From NCBI GenBank assembly GCA_964385695.1, contig CAYLQA010000014.1, positions 1 through 60,496 on the forward strand: a stretch of 60,496 nt of DNA, read 5' to 3'. Below the pieces are notes generated by a model. The model saw only the letters and a program-made list of their open reading frames with translations. It had not been told where the DNA came from and did not search any database. The position numbers were made by a program, and so were the translations under genes. The stretch's first letter is position 1. Every line of letters begins with the position of its first letter. This DNA comes from CAYLQA01 sp964385695. Lineage in GTDB: Bacteria; Desulfobacterota; Desulfobulbia; Desulfobulbales; Desulfurivibrionaceae. Shown here piece after piece: positions 42,638 to 51,870 of the stretch.

Positions 42638-43318
42638 TTATTTCTTTTCTCCAAGCAAACCGGGCAATTCCGCCAGGCTGTCGATCACCGCGTCCGGTTC
42701 TGCCGTGCGGATATCCTGGCCGTGGTTATAGCCGTAGCTCAGACAGATCACCGGAAAGCCTGCGGCCCTGGCCGCCCGAACATCGCTGATGGAATCACCC
42801 ACCATCAGGCAATTTTCTTTGGCAATCCCACAATGCTCAGCGGCATGGAGCAGGGGCATTGCGCTTGGTTTTTTCTCGCTGAGACTATCCCCGCTTAATA
42901 CAATGGCAAACCGCTCGTAGATACCCAGTTCTTTGAGCAGAGGAATGGTATAACGCTGGGCCTTATTGGTAACACAGGCCAGATTGATTTTATGCTCTGC
43001 CAGCCAGCTGAGCCCCTGTTCCACTCCGGGAAAAAGACAGCTGCGCCGGCTGATGTTCTCGCCATAGAGCTCCAGAAAAATAGGCAAGGCCCGGTCAAAG
43101 AGATCGGCATCCGGCTCGCCATCCATTCGTCCGAGCAGGGCCCGCTTGACCAAGCGCTCCACCCCGTTGCCCACCCATTGCCGCACCTTGGCCTCGCCTG
43201 CCGGGGGCAAGTCCATCAGCTTAAGCATCTCATCCACGCAAAAGGCCAGATCCGGCACACTGTCCACCAGAGTGCCGTCCAGATCAAAGACCACTAGTTT
43301 TTTGTTTTGAAACAGCAT
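42638..43318 (-). CDS. gph: Phosphoglycolate phosphatase-like HAD hydrolase
   Basis: 226 residues. HAD motifs are complete: DLDGTLVDS (motif I), TNKAQ (motif II), KPS (motif III lysine) and VGDSISDVRAA (motif IV). The alpha cap domain and length fit Gph, which removes phosphate from 2-phosphoglycolate made during DNA repair or oxygenation. Other HAD substrates remain possible. It is first in a two-gene reverse operon; a short inverted repeat TATCCTAA/TTAGGATA (43333-43370) lies upstream. Confidence 0.9.
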   Translation of the reverse strand: MLFQNKKLVVFDLDGTLVDSVPDLAFCVDEMLKLMDLPPAGEAKVRQWVGNGVERLVKRALLGRMDGEPDADLFDRALPIFLELYGENISRRSCLFPGVEQGLSWLAEHKINLACVTNKAQRYTIPLLKELGIYERFAIVLSGDSLSEKKPSAMPLLHAAEHCGIAKENCLMVGDSISDVRAARAAGFPVICLSYGYNHGQDIRTAEPDAVIDSLAELPGLLGEKK

Positions 43319-43497
43319 GAAAGCCTCGGTTTTATCCTAACCATATTATTTCACTAGTGCTTTTAGGATAGCTTTTGTAATAAATATTAAGTAGTTCTAT
43401 CAGAAATACTGGTTTGACTCGAGGTACATTGGAAGGTGAAAAATGGCAAACCATTGCCAAGGTTAGTTTTCTTCTTGAGTGCAGTTTAGGTAAACAA

Positions 43498-44466
43498 ATG
43501 ATTCGCAAAACACTCGTACTTGAATCCATTTTTTTGATTATCTTTGGTTTTTCCCTCTATCTTGTTTTTTCTGCAACCGATTTATTCGAAAAACTTCATG
43601 CATTCACCACACATTATGAGCACTTTGAGGTTGATGAACTCATTCTTCTTATCCCTGTGCTTTTATTGCTTGTTGTTATTTTTTCCATGCTTCGCCTGCG
43701 GGATGTGATCAGCTTAAATGAGGAGTTATCCAGCAAGCATGAACAACTCCAGCAAACCCAGGCACAACTCATTCAAGCTGCAAAACTTGCCTCGCTCGGG
43801 GAGATGGCCACAGGAATCGTCCACGAACTGAATCAGCCCCTCACCTATATAAGCTTGTCTGCCAAAATGCTCTCCAAGAGTTTAGAGAAAAATAATCTGA
43901 GAGAGGCAAAAGAGAGTTCTGAGCAAATTGATGAGCAGGCCAGAAAGGCCGCCCAGATTATTTTGCACATGAAAACCTTTGGCAGAAATGCAGGAAAAGA
44001 AGGTTGCCAGGCCAATGACCTTAACTGTGTTTTAGAAAATGCGGTTGTGCTGATAAAGACACAGCTGAAAGGAAACGCTGTTGAGTTGCGGATGGACCTG
44101 CAGGAGAACCTGCCCTATGTCGATTGTAATGCGATCCAGATTGAACAGGTTTTCATCAATTTGTTAAAAAACGCACAAGACGCTCTAGAGGGCTCGAAGG
44201 GAACAATTGCTGTCCGCTCTTACGATAAAGACGCCTGGGTCGTTGTTGAAATAGAAGATTCCGGCCACGGGATGCCGCCGGAACTGTTGGAGAATATTTT
44301 TGAGTCTTTTTTCACTACCAAGGAAAAAGGCAAAGGGACCGGGCTTGGCCTGTCTATCTCCAACCATATTATTAACGCACATGGCGGGGAGATCAAAGCG
44401 CAAAGCCAAGTTGGCCGGGGGACCTTGTTCCGGATTCAGCTCCCTGTTGTTGACACACTCCAGTAA
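43498..44466 (+). CDS. Membrane histidine kinase with short sensor region
   Basis: 322 residues from ATG 43498, chosen over a TTG 84 bases upstream because hydrophobic helix 1 begins directly. Helices at ~5-25 and ~47-66 enclose a ~20-residue periplasmic loop. The H box LASLGEMATGIVHELNQPL has its phosphorylated histidine at 109, followed by N, G1, F and G2 boxes (NLLKNAQDA, DSGHGMPP, FFTTKEKGKGTGLGLSI). No response regulator is next to it, so its partner is elsewhere. The region is more AT-rich than its neighbours. Confidence 0.9.
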   Translation: MIRKTLVLESIFLIIFGFSLYLVFSATDLFEKLHAFTTHYEHFEVDELILLIPVLLLLVVIFSMLRLRDVISLNEELSSKHEQLQQTQAQLIQAAKLASLGEMATGIVHELNQPLTYISLSAKMLSKSLEKNNLREAKESSEQIDEQARKAAQIILHMKTFGRNAGKEGCQANDLNCVLENAVVLIKTQLKGNAVELRMDLQENLPYVDCNAIQIEQVFINLLKNAQDALEGSKGTIAVRSYDKDAWVVVEIEDSGHGMPPELLENIFESFFTTKEKGKGTGLGLSISNHIINAHGGEIKAQSQVGRGTLFRIQLPVVDTLQ

Positions 44467-44650
44467 AGGGTTTTCCCATTCCACGAACCAATCCGGCAAA
44501 CGTGGATCTTGTTGAGTTCCCCCATTTTAGAATCTAGAATAAAAACAGCGGCGAGGTTCAGGCCGTATGGTATTTATGTGGGTGAAGTTGGTGGTCTGGG
44601 TCCGACTCCACCTTGTTTTTTTAAATCATCTAGCACCCATACAAGCAAAA

Positions 44651-45625
44651 ATGAAAGAAGACTTTATAAACATAATCCGGAAAGCGACCGGGGCCACGGA
44701 TATCTTCAAGATCGAGGATATCCAGACGCTGTGGAGCGGGTACGGGATGATCATGCGCTATGGGCTTGCGGGTTGCGAGAGAAAGAGCGTGGTGGTCAAG
44801 CATGTAAAGCTGCCGGATAAAGGTGCTCATCCGCGGGGCTGGAATACCGATCGTTCTCATCAACGCAAGATCCGCTCCTACCAAGTGGAAACGGCATGGT
44901 ACCGCGACTGGGCAAAGTTTTGCGACGAGAGCTGCCGCATCCCCCAATGCCTTGGGCTTGAATCGTCCAGCGATGAATTTCTCATGGTATTTGAGGACCT
45001 GGATGCCAGCGGTTTTTCGCGCCGCTTAGACTCGGTATCCATGCGTGAGATACGGATCTGCCTGAAATGGCTGGCCAACTTTCATGCCACCTTTATGGGC
45101 AAGAAACCGAGCGGGCTGTGGAAGGTGGGGACCTATTGGCATCTGGATACCCGGCCCGATGAGATGAAGGCGCTGGATGACAAGCCGCTCAAAAAGGCCG
45201 CGGCCAAGATTGATAAAAAGCTGCGCCAGAGCGCTTTTCTTACATTTGTCCATGGCGATGCCAAGCTGGCGAATTTTTGTTTCAGCAAGGACGGGCAGCG
45301 GGTTGCGGCGGTGGATTTTCAATACGTGGGCGGCGGCTGCGGCATGAAGGATGTGGCCTATTTTATCGGCAGCTGTCTCTATGAGGATGATTGCCAGCGA
45401 CTGGAAAAGGAACTGTTGGATTGGTATTTTGCCCAGCTTAAAGAAGCGCTGACAAAACGTGGGGCAACCATCGATCCGGCGGCTCTTGAGCAGGACTGGC
45501 GGGCCCTCTACCCGGTGGCCTGGACCGATTTTCATCGTTTTATGAAGGGTTGGAGCCCGGGGCATTGGAAGATACATGGCTACAGCGAGCGTATTGCCCG
45601 TGAAGTGGTTGCCCAGTTGGGTTAA
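44651..45625 (+). CDS. Aminoglycoside phosphotransferase-like kinase (DUF1679-like)
   Basis: 324 residues. Protein-kinase-like fold: VVVKHVKLP with a candidate ATP-anchoring Lys, FEDLDASGF, catalytic loop FVHGDAKLANF (HGD…N) and the metal-binding DFQYVG. Such enzymes phosphorylate choline, ethanolamine, sugars or small alcohols, or ecdysteroid-like molecules in animals; the bacterial substrate here is unknown. The start at 44651 is favoured over an upstream frame because the extension is hydrophobic and unlike the family. It is followed by a racemase gene 12 bp later. Confidence 0.75.
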   Translation: MKEDFINIIRKATGATDIFKIEDIQTLWSGYGMIMRYGLAGCERKSVVVKHVKLPDKGAHPRGWNTDRSHQRKIRSYQVETAWYRDWAKFCDESCRIPQCLGLESSSDEFLMVFEDLDASGFSRRLDSVSMREIRICLKWLANFHATFMGKKPSGLWKVGTYWHLDTRPDEMKALDDKPLKKAAAKIDKKLRQSAFLTFVHGDAKLANFCFSKDGQRVAAVDFQYVGGGCGMKDVAYFIGSCLYEDDCQRLEKELLDWYFAQLKEALTKRGATIDPAALEQDWRALYPVAWTDFHRFMKGWSPGHWKIHGYSERIAREVVAQLG

Positions 45626-45637
45626 ATGAGGAAAAGC

Positions 45638-46330
45638 ATGAAAACCATCGGCATACTCGGCGGCTTGGGGCCGGACTCTACCTTGGATTATTACAAGACC
45701 ATTACCCGGGCCTTTAGCGGTGGGGAGAATGATTTTTCTTTTCCGGAGATCATTATCGTGAGCGCCAATCTCCAGGAAGCCCTGCAAATTGTGGAAACAA
45801 AAGATTGGCCCAAGCTCACGGGCTGGCTGCTGGATAAAGTCGAGCGCTTGCATAAGGCCGGGGCTGAGTTCGGGGCCATTGCCTGCAACACCCCGCATAT
45901 TGTCTTTGACGAACTGGCTGAGCGCTCGCCCATCCCCTTGATCAGCATCGTGGAAGAGACCGCCAAATATGCACAGCAAAAGAGGCTCAAAAACCTCGGA
46001 CTCATGGGCACCAAGCTGACCATGGGCTCTGATTTTTACCAGCAGGTCTTTGCCCAACACGGTATTTCCGTTGTTGTGCCCACGGAGAAGGAACAGGAGC
46101 GTATCCAACATCTCATCTTTACTGAGATCGAGCTGGGGATCTTCAAGGAATCCACCCATAACGAGCTGCTTTCCATCACCAAGCGCATGAAGGATGAAGA
46201 CAAGATCGACGGCCTGATCCTGGGCTGCACCGAACTGCCCCTTATCCTCACCGACGAGGTCTTCAACATCCCCTTTCTCAACACCAGCGCCATCCACTGC
46301 CGGTCCATTATCGAATACTGCAAGGGGTAG
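45638..46330 (+). CDS. Aspartate/glutamate racemase family protein
   Basis: 230 residues from ATG 45638 (GAGGAAAAGC upstream). The two catalytic cysteines are present in AIACNTPH and LGCTELPL, and GGLGPDSTLDYY starts the fold. These enzymes racemise acidic amino acids without cofactor, or convert maleate-type acids. The gene follows the kinase-like gene with a 12-bp gap, so both are probably one transcript. Confidence 0.88.
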   Translation: MKTIGILGGLGPDSTLDYYKTITRAFSGGENDFSFPEIIIVSANLQEALQIVETKDWPKLTGWLLDKVERLHKAGAEFGAIACNTPHIVFDELAERSPIPLISIVEETAKYAQQKRLKNLGLMGTKLTMGSDFYQQVFAQHGISVVVPTEKEQERIQHLIFTEIELGIFKESTHNELLSITKRMKDEDKIDGLILGCTELPLILTDEVFNIPFLNTSAIHCRSIIEYCKG

Positions 46331-46376
46331 AGAGAGTTACAGGCTCCACGTGGCTGATGTTTTTTTTGCTGTTATT

Positions 46377-46853
46377 ATGAATGAATTATTGCTCTTTACA
46401 GATGGCAGCGTGAACCCGAAATCCAAGGTTGGTTATGGGGCATACCTGATTGCGGCTGAACATGGGATGCCCATTGATGCCTTACGGACGCAAGTGAAGG
46501 TACGCCGCTTTGACAATACCTCTTCTGCAAAACTGGAATTGCAGACCCTGTTATGGGCCCTTGGCAATATCCAACCAGGGTCCAAGGTGGTTGTTCATAC
46601 GGATTCGCAGACTATCATGGGCCTGCCGGACAGGCGTGAAAGACTTGAGCAGAATGCTTACCGCTCCAAGAAGAACCGGCTGCTCAATAATTATGAGCTG
46701 TACCAGGAGTTTTTTAGGGTAACCGATACGCTGGTGTGTAAATTCGTTAAGGTGCGCGGCCACCAGGCAACAAAGCACAAAGATGAGATCCACAGGCTTT
46801 TCACCCTGGTGGACAAAGCCTCAAGAAAGGCCTTAAGAAAAGATAATGAGTGA
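46377..46853 (+). CDS. RNase HI-like ribonuclease
   Basis: 158 residues from ATG 46377. RNase H acidic residues are D9 (FTDGS), E54 (KLELQ), D76 (HTDSQ) and D146 (FTLVDKASRKAL), with a catalytic-type His in VRGHQATKHKDEIH. It cuts the RNA strand of RNA-DNA hybrids. Length and motif order fit the family, but the linker between the last two sites is longer than in E. coli RnhA. The start of the VF530 gene overlaps its end by eight bases. Confidence 0.85.
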   Translation: MNELLLFTDGSVNPKSKVGYGAYLIAAEHGMPIDALRTQVKVRRFDNTSSAKLELQTLLWALGNIQPGSKVVVHTDSQTIMGLPDRRERLEQNAYRSKKNRLLNNYELYQEFFRVTDTLVCKFVKVRGHQATKHKDEIHRLFTLVDKASRKALRKDNE

Positions 46854-47070
46854 ACAACAGCCCAATAATCCATTACACGGCGTGACCTTAAAGCAGATCG
46901 TCAACAGCCTGGTTGCGCAGTACGGCTGGGGCGAGCTGAGCAGACGCATCGAAATCCGCTGCTTTAAAAGCAACCCCTCGGTGCAGTCCAGCCTCAAGTT
47001 TTTACGTAAAACACCCTGGGCCAGGAAAAAGGTTGAAGACCTCTACCTTGCCAGCGGCCTGGGGCAGTAA
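46846..47070 (+). CDS. VF530-type DNA-binding protein (DUF2132)
   Basis: 74 residues, almost the entire domain: NPLHGVTLKQIVNSLVAQYGWGELSRRIEIRCFKSNPSVQSSLKFLRKTPWARKKVEDLYL. Proteins of the VF530 family are small helical proteins thought to bind DNA. Its ATG lies inside the RNase H gene, so expression is coupled. Next is an HNH nuclease gene 20 bp away. Confidence 0.9.
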   Translation: MSEQQPNNPLHGVTLKQIVNSLVAQYGWGELSRRIEIRCFKSNPSVQSSLKFLRKTPWARKKVEDLYLASGLGQ

Positions 47071-47090
47071 ATACTTTGCGGAGAAGGCCA

Positions 47091-47411
47091 ATGAAAGATG
47101 ATTACAGAAGCCAAGCTCTCAAGATCCACCCGTGGGTGTGTGCAAAATGCGGTCGCGAGTTTTCCGGTAAAAAACTGCAGGAGCTGACGGTCCACCACAA
47201 GGATCATAATTACAAGAACAATCCTCCGGACGGCAGCAATTGGGAGCTTTTGTGCATCTACTGCCACGACAACGAGCACTCCCGCGAGCTGGAATCCCAG
47301 TGGCAAAACAGCCAAGAGTCGGAGAACCAGGCAAATCCAACCTCAAGCCACACCCCCTTTGCAGATCTCAAGAAATTACTGCATGACCCTGAGGACGAAA
47401 CAGAAGAATAA
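47091..47411 (+). CDS. yajD: YajD-like HNH nuclease family protein
   Basis: 106 residues from ATG 47091 (GGAGAAGG upstream; an upstream TTG is rejected). Zinc-binding CAKC and CIYCH pairs frame the HNH core LTVHHKDHNYKNNPPDGSNWELLC. The acidic tail (DPEDETEE) is variable. HNH proteins of this type are DNA nicking or cleaving enzymes of unknown duty. It completes a three-gene nucleic-acid cluster with RNase H and VF530. Confidence 0.88.
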   Translation: MKDDYRSQALKIHPWVCAKCGREFSGKKLQELTVHHKDHNYKNNPPDGSNWELLCIYCHDNEHSRELESQWQNSQESENQANPTSSHTPFADLKKLLHDPEDETEE

Positions 47412-47594
47412 CCCTGTTCATCCTTGAGCCGGGCTTGCATTGTTGCCCTATTGCATTTAGAACACTGCAAGAATGTAAGTGGCCCAAATGTTTTGCCATG
47501 ACTTCAATGGAACAAAACGTACTGGCTCCATTTGCCTGGTTGCGTCATCAGGCAACTTTTCTCTGTAATCGACCAGATAAAAACGAGGATCTCC

Positions 47595-49169
47595 TTGGAC
47601 CTTATCATCAGCAACCTGAAAATCCCCATTGAGCAAGACGGGATGGATGCATATCTCACTGCGGCCTCAAAGAAGATGGGGCTTGCGGCAGGGGATATAT
47701 CCATTGTCAAGATGCTGAGCAAAGCCCTGGATCAGAGGAATTTCGAACAGTTCTTTTATAAGGTGACCCTGGTTGCCAGGGTTGATGAAAGCTTTGCCAA
47801 TAGGCAAGGCTTCCCGCCTTACGAAGAATATATCCACGCCAAGAGGACGGCGGCAAGCAAAGAGCGGCCCATCATCGTGGGGTTCGGCCCTGCCGGGATG
47901 TTTGCCGCCCTGGAGTTGATTGACTGCGGCCTCAAGCCCCTCATATTTGAACGGGGCAAGAAGATAGATGAGCGCACCGTTGATGTACAACGTTTCATCA
48001 AAGAGCGGCAGCTCAACCCGGAATCGAATATTCAATTCGGTGAGGGTGGGGCCGGTTCCTACTCGGACGGCAAGCTGTTTTCCCGGCGCAACAAAAACAC
48101 AAGTTATGTCAACCGGGTGCTGCGGACCTTTGTCAAATTCGGGGCGCCTGCGGAGATAGAGTACATCAGCAAACCCCACCTGGGCACGGATGTGCTGTGC
48201 AAGATCGTGCGCAACATACGGCTCCATATTCTGGAGCACGGCGGAGAGATACGTTACGGGGCAAAGATGACAGACCTCCTCGTGGCAAAGGGAAAGGCCT
48301 GTGGCATCGTGGTCAACGGGGAGGAGGAATATCACTCCTCCAGCATCTATATCGCCCTGGGCCATTCTGCCCGCGACACTTACGGGATGCTTGCGCAAAG
48401 GGGCGTTGCCCTTGAGCCGAGACAGATTTCCATTGGCGTGCGCATCGAGCATCCCGTTGAGACCATCAACCGCATGCGCTATGGCGAGAAGTATAAGGAT
48501 TTCCCCGGATTAGGGGCCGCCACCTACTCGCTGAATTACACCAATCGAAAAATCAAAAAAGGGGTGTATACCTTTTGCATGTGCCCAGGAGGCGAGGTGG
48601 TCAATGCCTCATCCGAAGAGGGCATGCTGGTCTTAAACGGGATGAGCTACTCACAACGGAATTCACCCTTTTCCAATGCAGCCCTGGCAGTGACCTGTCA
48701 TACCGCTGATTATGGGGCGGGCAACCCACTGGCTGGCATAGCGTTTCAAAAGGACATCGAGCGCAAGGCCTTTGCCGCAGGCGGCGGGAAGTGGGCCGTG
48801 CCTGCGCAGAATCTCATGCATTTTTTAGGGGAAAGCAGCACCAACACGATCCATAAAAACTCGTACAAGATGGGGGCGGTTGCCGCTGACCTCAAAGAGA
48901 TCTTCCCCGAATTCGTGTTGGAACACCTCATAGCCTCGTTTCAGCAGTGGCGAAAAGAGGTCCCCTTATTTGTTTCGCATCAAGCGATAGTAATGGCGGC
49001 GGAGACAAGAACCTCTTCCCCTGTATGGATCAAACGCAATGCACACTACGAGTCAATCAATACACAAAACCTGTATCCCATCGGTGAGGGTTCGGGCTAT
49101 ACAGGCGGAATAACAAGCTCTGCCGCCGATGCCATACGGGCTGTGGAAATGCATACTTCGCCCATCTAA
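47595..49169 (+). CDS. FAD-dependent oxidoreductase (COG2509 type)
   Basis: 524 residues beginning at TTG 47595, the only start with GAGG seven bases upstream (starts upstream and ATG 47643 lack one). An N-terminal ~95-residue domain with IIVGFGPAGMFAALELIDCG as dinucleotide-binding site after it (about residues 92-112), the segment GEGGAGSYSDGKL, and a C-terminal YPIGEGSGYTGGITSSAADAIRAVE FAD-binding motif are all present. These flavoproteins are widespread; their substrate is unsettled. No partner gene suggests a function. It is followed by a bidirectional terminator. Confidence 0.88.
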   Translation: MDLIISNLKIPIEQDGMDAYLTAASKKMGLAAGDISIVKMLSKALDQRNFEQFFYKVTLVARVDESFANRQGFPPYEEYIHAKRTAASKERPIIVGFGPAGMFAALELIDCGLKPLIFERGKKIDERTVDVQRFIKERQLNPESNIQFGEGGAGSYSDGKLFSRRNKNTSYVNRVLRTFVKFGAPAEIEYISKPHLGTDVLCKIVRNIRLHILEHGGEIRYGAKMTDLLVAKGKACGIVVNGEEEYHSSSIYIALGHSARDTYGMLAQRGVALEPRQISIGVRIEHPVETINRMRYGEKYKDFPGLGAATYSLNYTNRKIKKGVYTFCMCPGGEVVNASSEEGMLVLNGMSYSQRNSPFSNAALAVTCHTADYGAGNPLAGIAFQKDIERKAFAAGGGKWAVPAQNLMHFLGESSTNTIHKNSYKMGAVAADLKEIFPEFVLEHLIASFQQWRKEVPLFVSHQAIVMAAETRTSSPVWIKRNAHYESINTQNLYPIGEGSGYTGGITSSAADAIRAVEMHTSPI

Positions 49170-49172
49170 AAA

Positions 49173-49207
49173 AACAGGGTGGCGAGCATTTTTGTCACCA
49201 CCCTGTT
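49173..49207. terminator. Bidirectional terminator
   Basis: AACAGGGTGGCGA pairs with TCACCACCCTGTT with a loop containing TTTTT. It lies between the flavoprotein and the convergent DsrE-like gene and serves both. Confidence 0.85.
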
Positions 49208-49227
49208 CATCCCCCCTGAACGATCCC

Positions 49228-49710
49228 CTAGAACGTCACATAGGCATACCCGGAACGTCTATTTTGGTGAAGGATGGAAGAAATCCAACCATTCTCTATC
49301 ACCTTAATCTCGGGCAGCACGTCTTCCGGGGTCATTCCGGAAAGCTTGAGGGCGTTAATACAGACCTCCATCTCAATACCCATATCGATGAGCTGCGTAA
49401 CCATCATCTGCACCTGCTCGGCACTGTCTTTACCGATAACCCCAGTGTTCATCCCCCTGAAGCTGACAACAAAATCAGGGGTGATTCCCTGATCAAGCAA
49501 CTGCTGGTGCGTCAGGCTGATGCCATGGAGCACCATGGGCATTGCCTCATGACTCAGGACCGAGGTATTCAGATCGATAAAGGCTTTACCCAACCGATGC
49601 TTTGGTCCGTGATGCCCCAACTTGAAAGCGCTTGCCATGGCGGGCAGGACAAAAAAGAAAACAAGGATGAGGACCATAGCGAAACGAACATTTTTCCTGC
49701 TTTGCTGCAT
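49228..49710 (-). CDS. Secreted DsrE/F-like protein
   Basis: 160 residues with signal peptide (residues 1-28). The remainder resembles DsrE/DsrF fold: MPMVLHGISLTHQQLLDQGITPDFVVSFRG, then MMVTQLIDMGIEMEVCINALKLSGMTPEDVLPEI with the conserved cysteine at the position usual for sulfur carriers. Periplasmic members are less known than cytoplasmic ones. GAGGG precedes the ATG. It may bind sulfur compounds in the periplasm. Confidence 0.78.
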   Translation of the reverse strand: MQQSRKNVRFAMVLILVFFFVLPAMASAFKLGHHGPKHRLGKAFIDLNTSVLSHEAMPMVLHGISLTHQQLLDQGITPDFVVSFRGMNTGVIGKDSAEQVQMMVTQLIDMGIEMEVCINALKLSGMTPEDVLPEIKVIENGWISSILHQNRRSGYAYVTF

Positions 49711-49861
49711 AATTATCCCTCTTCAATATTTTATTGCTGGATGAAGTTAACTGGCGGCATGCCAAGCTGTACAGTTAAAGCCAGCATAGCAATGGCATTT
49801 TCACGAGACCAGAGGCGACAACGACATAAAAAAGGGCAATTGCGGCAGGCACCAAACAAAA

Positions 49862-49898
49862 AAAGCCCGGCCACAGAGCAACTCTGCAGCCGGGCTTT
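49862..49898 (-). terminator. Terminator of the coiled-coil protein gene
   Basis: AAAGCCCGGC and GCCGGGCTTT flank a loop; on the reverse strand a T run follows the hairpin. It sits 24 bp after the end of the gene at 49922. Confidence 0.85.
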
Positions 49899-49921
49899 AT
49901 GACTTTATATTTCTCATGCCG

Positions 49922-50911
49922 CTACCAGGTATGCATCTCCACCCGGTAAATATTAAGGGGCTCGTCGCCATCGGTGTACTGGAATTTCACCTGGTAGGCG
50001 CCTGCCTCGGTAACGGCCTGGGAGATGTCCACCTCAACCGGCTTGACATCGGCATAGGATCTTACGGCCTTGAATTTGGGGCCCTGCAGGTTGCCGGGGC
50101 TCCAGTTGGCAACCTTTTCACTGCTGCCGGAAGGCTTGGTCAGCAAAACCTTACCGTAAGACTTATTGCTCTTACGGCCATAACCGTAAAAGACCAGCTT
50201 GGCGTTGTTTGCCTGGGCAACCTGAAAGGTATAAACATTATTGCTCTCGTTGCCGCTTGAGCCTGCAACGCCTCGCACCGTGCTGATCTGTACCTGGTTA
50301 TCCTTGGTCTTCCAGGCCCAGCCTTGGGGGGCTGCGGAAGCCGGGGCAGCCTTCTCAGAAACGGGTTTGGAGACAACAGGGGCAAGAGTCTCCAGCGGCT
50401 TGGTCAGATCGACCTTGGTCATTCTTTTGCGCTCGGTCTGCACGACCAGGGCACCGGCCAGGTCACTCTTTACGATCAGCTCCTTTTCTATCTTTTGCAG
50501 TTTTTTCAGATAACTTGCGTGCACGTTCTGCACAGAGCGCTTCTTGAGTGCACTAATTTTTTTCTTGTATTGCTTATCAACGGCAAGCTCGGTGCCCTGC
50601 TCCAGCTTTTTTAACTCTTTTTGGTAGCGGGCCTTGATTGCGGCAATCTCTTTTTGCCGAGCCTTTTCAATGGCGAGTTTTTTAGTCTGATAGGAGTTGG
50701 ACTTGAGTGCGCCTTTTTTGGCCTGGCTATACTCCTCTTCTGCAGCGGCTATCTCGGACGGCATTACCCCGTTTTTGCGCTCTTCGATATATGTCTTGCG
50801 CAGGTCAATGAGCTCCTGGGGCTCTTTATCAATGGTAATAACCTCGGCTGAGGCCACCCCACCCCCGCACAGCAACACAGCCAACAACAAACAACATCCC
50901 CTCCGAAACAT
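49922..50911 (-). CDS. Secreted coiled-coil protein with C-terminal beta domain
   Basis: 329 residues from ATG 50911 (GGGAGG five bases upstream). Signal peptide 1-21; residues ~28-170 are a charged coiled coil, very rich in Lys and Glu (KQYKKKISALKKRSVQNVHAS), followed by a Pro/Ala linker and a C-terminal ~130-residue beta-rich domain (QISTVRGVAGSSGNESNNVYTFQV). It resembles a periplasmic scaffold or surface binder; I do not recognise a family. It stands alone. Confidence 0.75.
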   Translation of the reverse strand: MFRRGCCLLLAVLLCGGGVASAEVITIDKEPQELIDLRKTYIEERKNGVMPSEIAAAEEEYSQAKKGALKSNSYQTKKLAIEKARQKEIAAIKARYQKELKKLEQGTELAVDKQYKKKISALKKRSVQNVHASYLKKLQKIEKELIVKSDLAGALVVQTERKRMTKVDLTKPLETLAPVVSKPVSEKAAPASAAPQGWAWKTKDNQVQISTVRGVAGSSGNESNNVYTFQVAQANNAKLVFYGYGRKSNKSYGKVLLTKPSGSSEKVANWSPGNLQGPKFKAVRSYADVKPVEVDISQAVTEAGAYQVKFQYTDGDEPLNIYRVEMHTW

Positions 50912-51134
50912 ATCCACCTCCCATAGAGTAAAGCTATTCAGTTACCATCCCACGATGCTCCCGAAGCACCGACAAAACAAGGTATCGTATTTAGGCCTGT
51001 TTTTCAACGCCGCTCTACCAAGGCCGGACAAAGGAGTAAATTCCTCTTTACAAGGGGTGTTCTGGCTGCTCTAGTGACTGATATTGGATCTATTTTTTTG
51101 TCATAAAACTTGAGTAGAAATTTTAGCCAGACAG

Positions 51135-51776
51135 ATGATCATCACCTCGCTTAATATCGGCACCCCGCAAAAAGAGCTGTTTCACGGCAAAGAGTTCACC
51201 ACCGGCCTCTGTAAACACCCAGTAGACACCCCTTTGGAGCTTGGCCCCTCCGGATTTACCGGCGACGGGGTACAGGATAAAAAACACCATGGCGGGGAAG
51301 ATAAGGCGGTCTGCGTGTACAGCGCTGATCATTATCCCCATTGGCACAAGGAGCTTGGCATTGAGATGCCGATTGCCGCCTTTGGCGAGAATCTTACCCT
51401 TTCCGACTGTAGAGAAGAATCAATCCATATCGGGGATATTTTCACCTTGGGCAGCGCCACGGTGCAGGTGAGCCAGCCCCGCCAGCCCTGTAAAACATTG
51501 GCCGCCCGCTTTGGCAGGAGCGACTTTGTCAAGCTGGTGGTGGAATCGGGCTATACAGGCTTTTATCTCAGGGTCCTCAAAACAGGTATTGTCCAACCCG
51601 GCGAGGCAATGGAACCTCTCGAGGCAGATCCCGGCAAGGTCTCAATCGATTTTGCCAATAGAATCTACCACCATGAGCGGAAAAACATTGCCGGGCTCCA
51701 GCGCGTTCTAGGGGTGACCGCCCTTTCCGCATCCTGGCGCCAGCCATTTGAAGAGTTGCTGAGCAAGGCGGGATAA
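51135..51776 (+). CDS. MOSC-domain protein, YiiM-like
   Basis: 213 residues. The MOSC fold is seen in KKHHGGEDKAVCVYSADHYPHW, FGENLT, GSATVQVSQPRQPCKTL with the conserved cysteine that could carry sulfur or bind molybdopterin. YiiM-type proteins reduce N-hydroxylated compounds together with molybdenum cofactor. The start ATG has only CAGACAG before it. It ends 94 bp before mutS behind a large inverted repeat. Confidence 0.9.
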   Translation: MIITSLNIGTPQKELFHGKEFTTGLCKHPVDTPLELGPSGFTGDGVQDKKHHGGEDKAVCVYSADHYPHWHKELGIEMPIAAFGENLTLSDCREESIHIGDIFTLGSATVQVSQPRQPCKTLAARFGRSDFVKLVVESGYTGFYLRVLKTGIVQPGEAMEPLEADPGKVSIDFANRIYHHERKNIAGLQRVLGVTALSASWRQPFEELLSKAG

Positions 51777-51788
51777 ACCATATTTTTT

Positions 51789-51853
51789 GAGTGACAAGTA
51801 ACGAGTAACGAGTAAATAGTGTGTGACGAGTCTTTACTCGTTACTTGTCACTC
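51789..51853. repeat. Perfect 20-bp inverted repeat upstream of mutS
   Basis: Arms at 51789-51808 and 51834-51853 are identical reverse complements (GAGTGACAAGTAACGAGTAA). The loop and tail hold further copies of the AGTAACG/GTGACGAGT heptamers, so the whole 70 bp is a nested repeat. The mutS ATG follows 18 bp later at 51871, so its message would start with, or right after, this hairpin. Confidence 0.85.
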
Positions 51854-51870
51854 GTCACTATCTTTTATTT

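Noticed and set aside
45026..46297. 423-residue reverse frame
   Set aside because: Antisense to the kinase-like and racemase genes, both of which have clear catalytic motifs.
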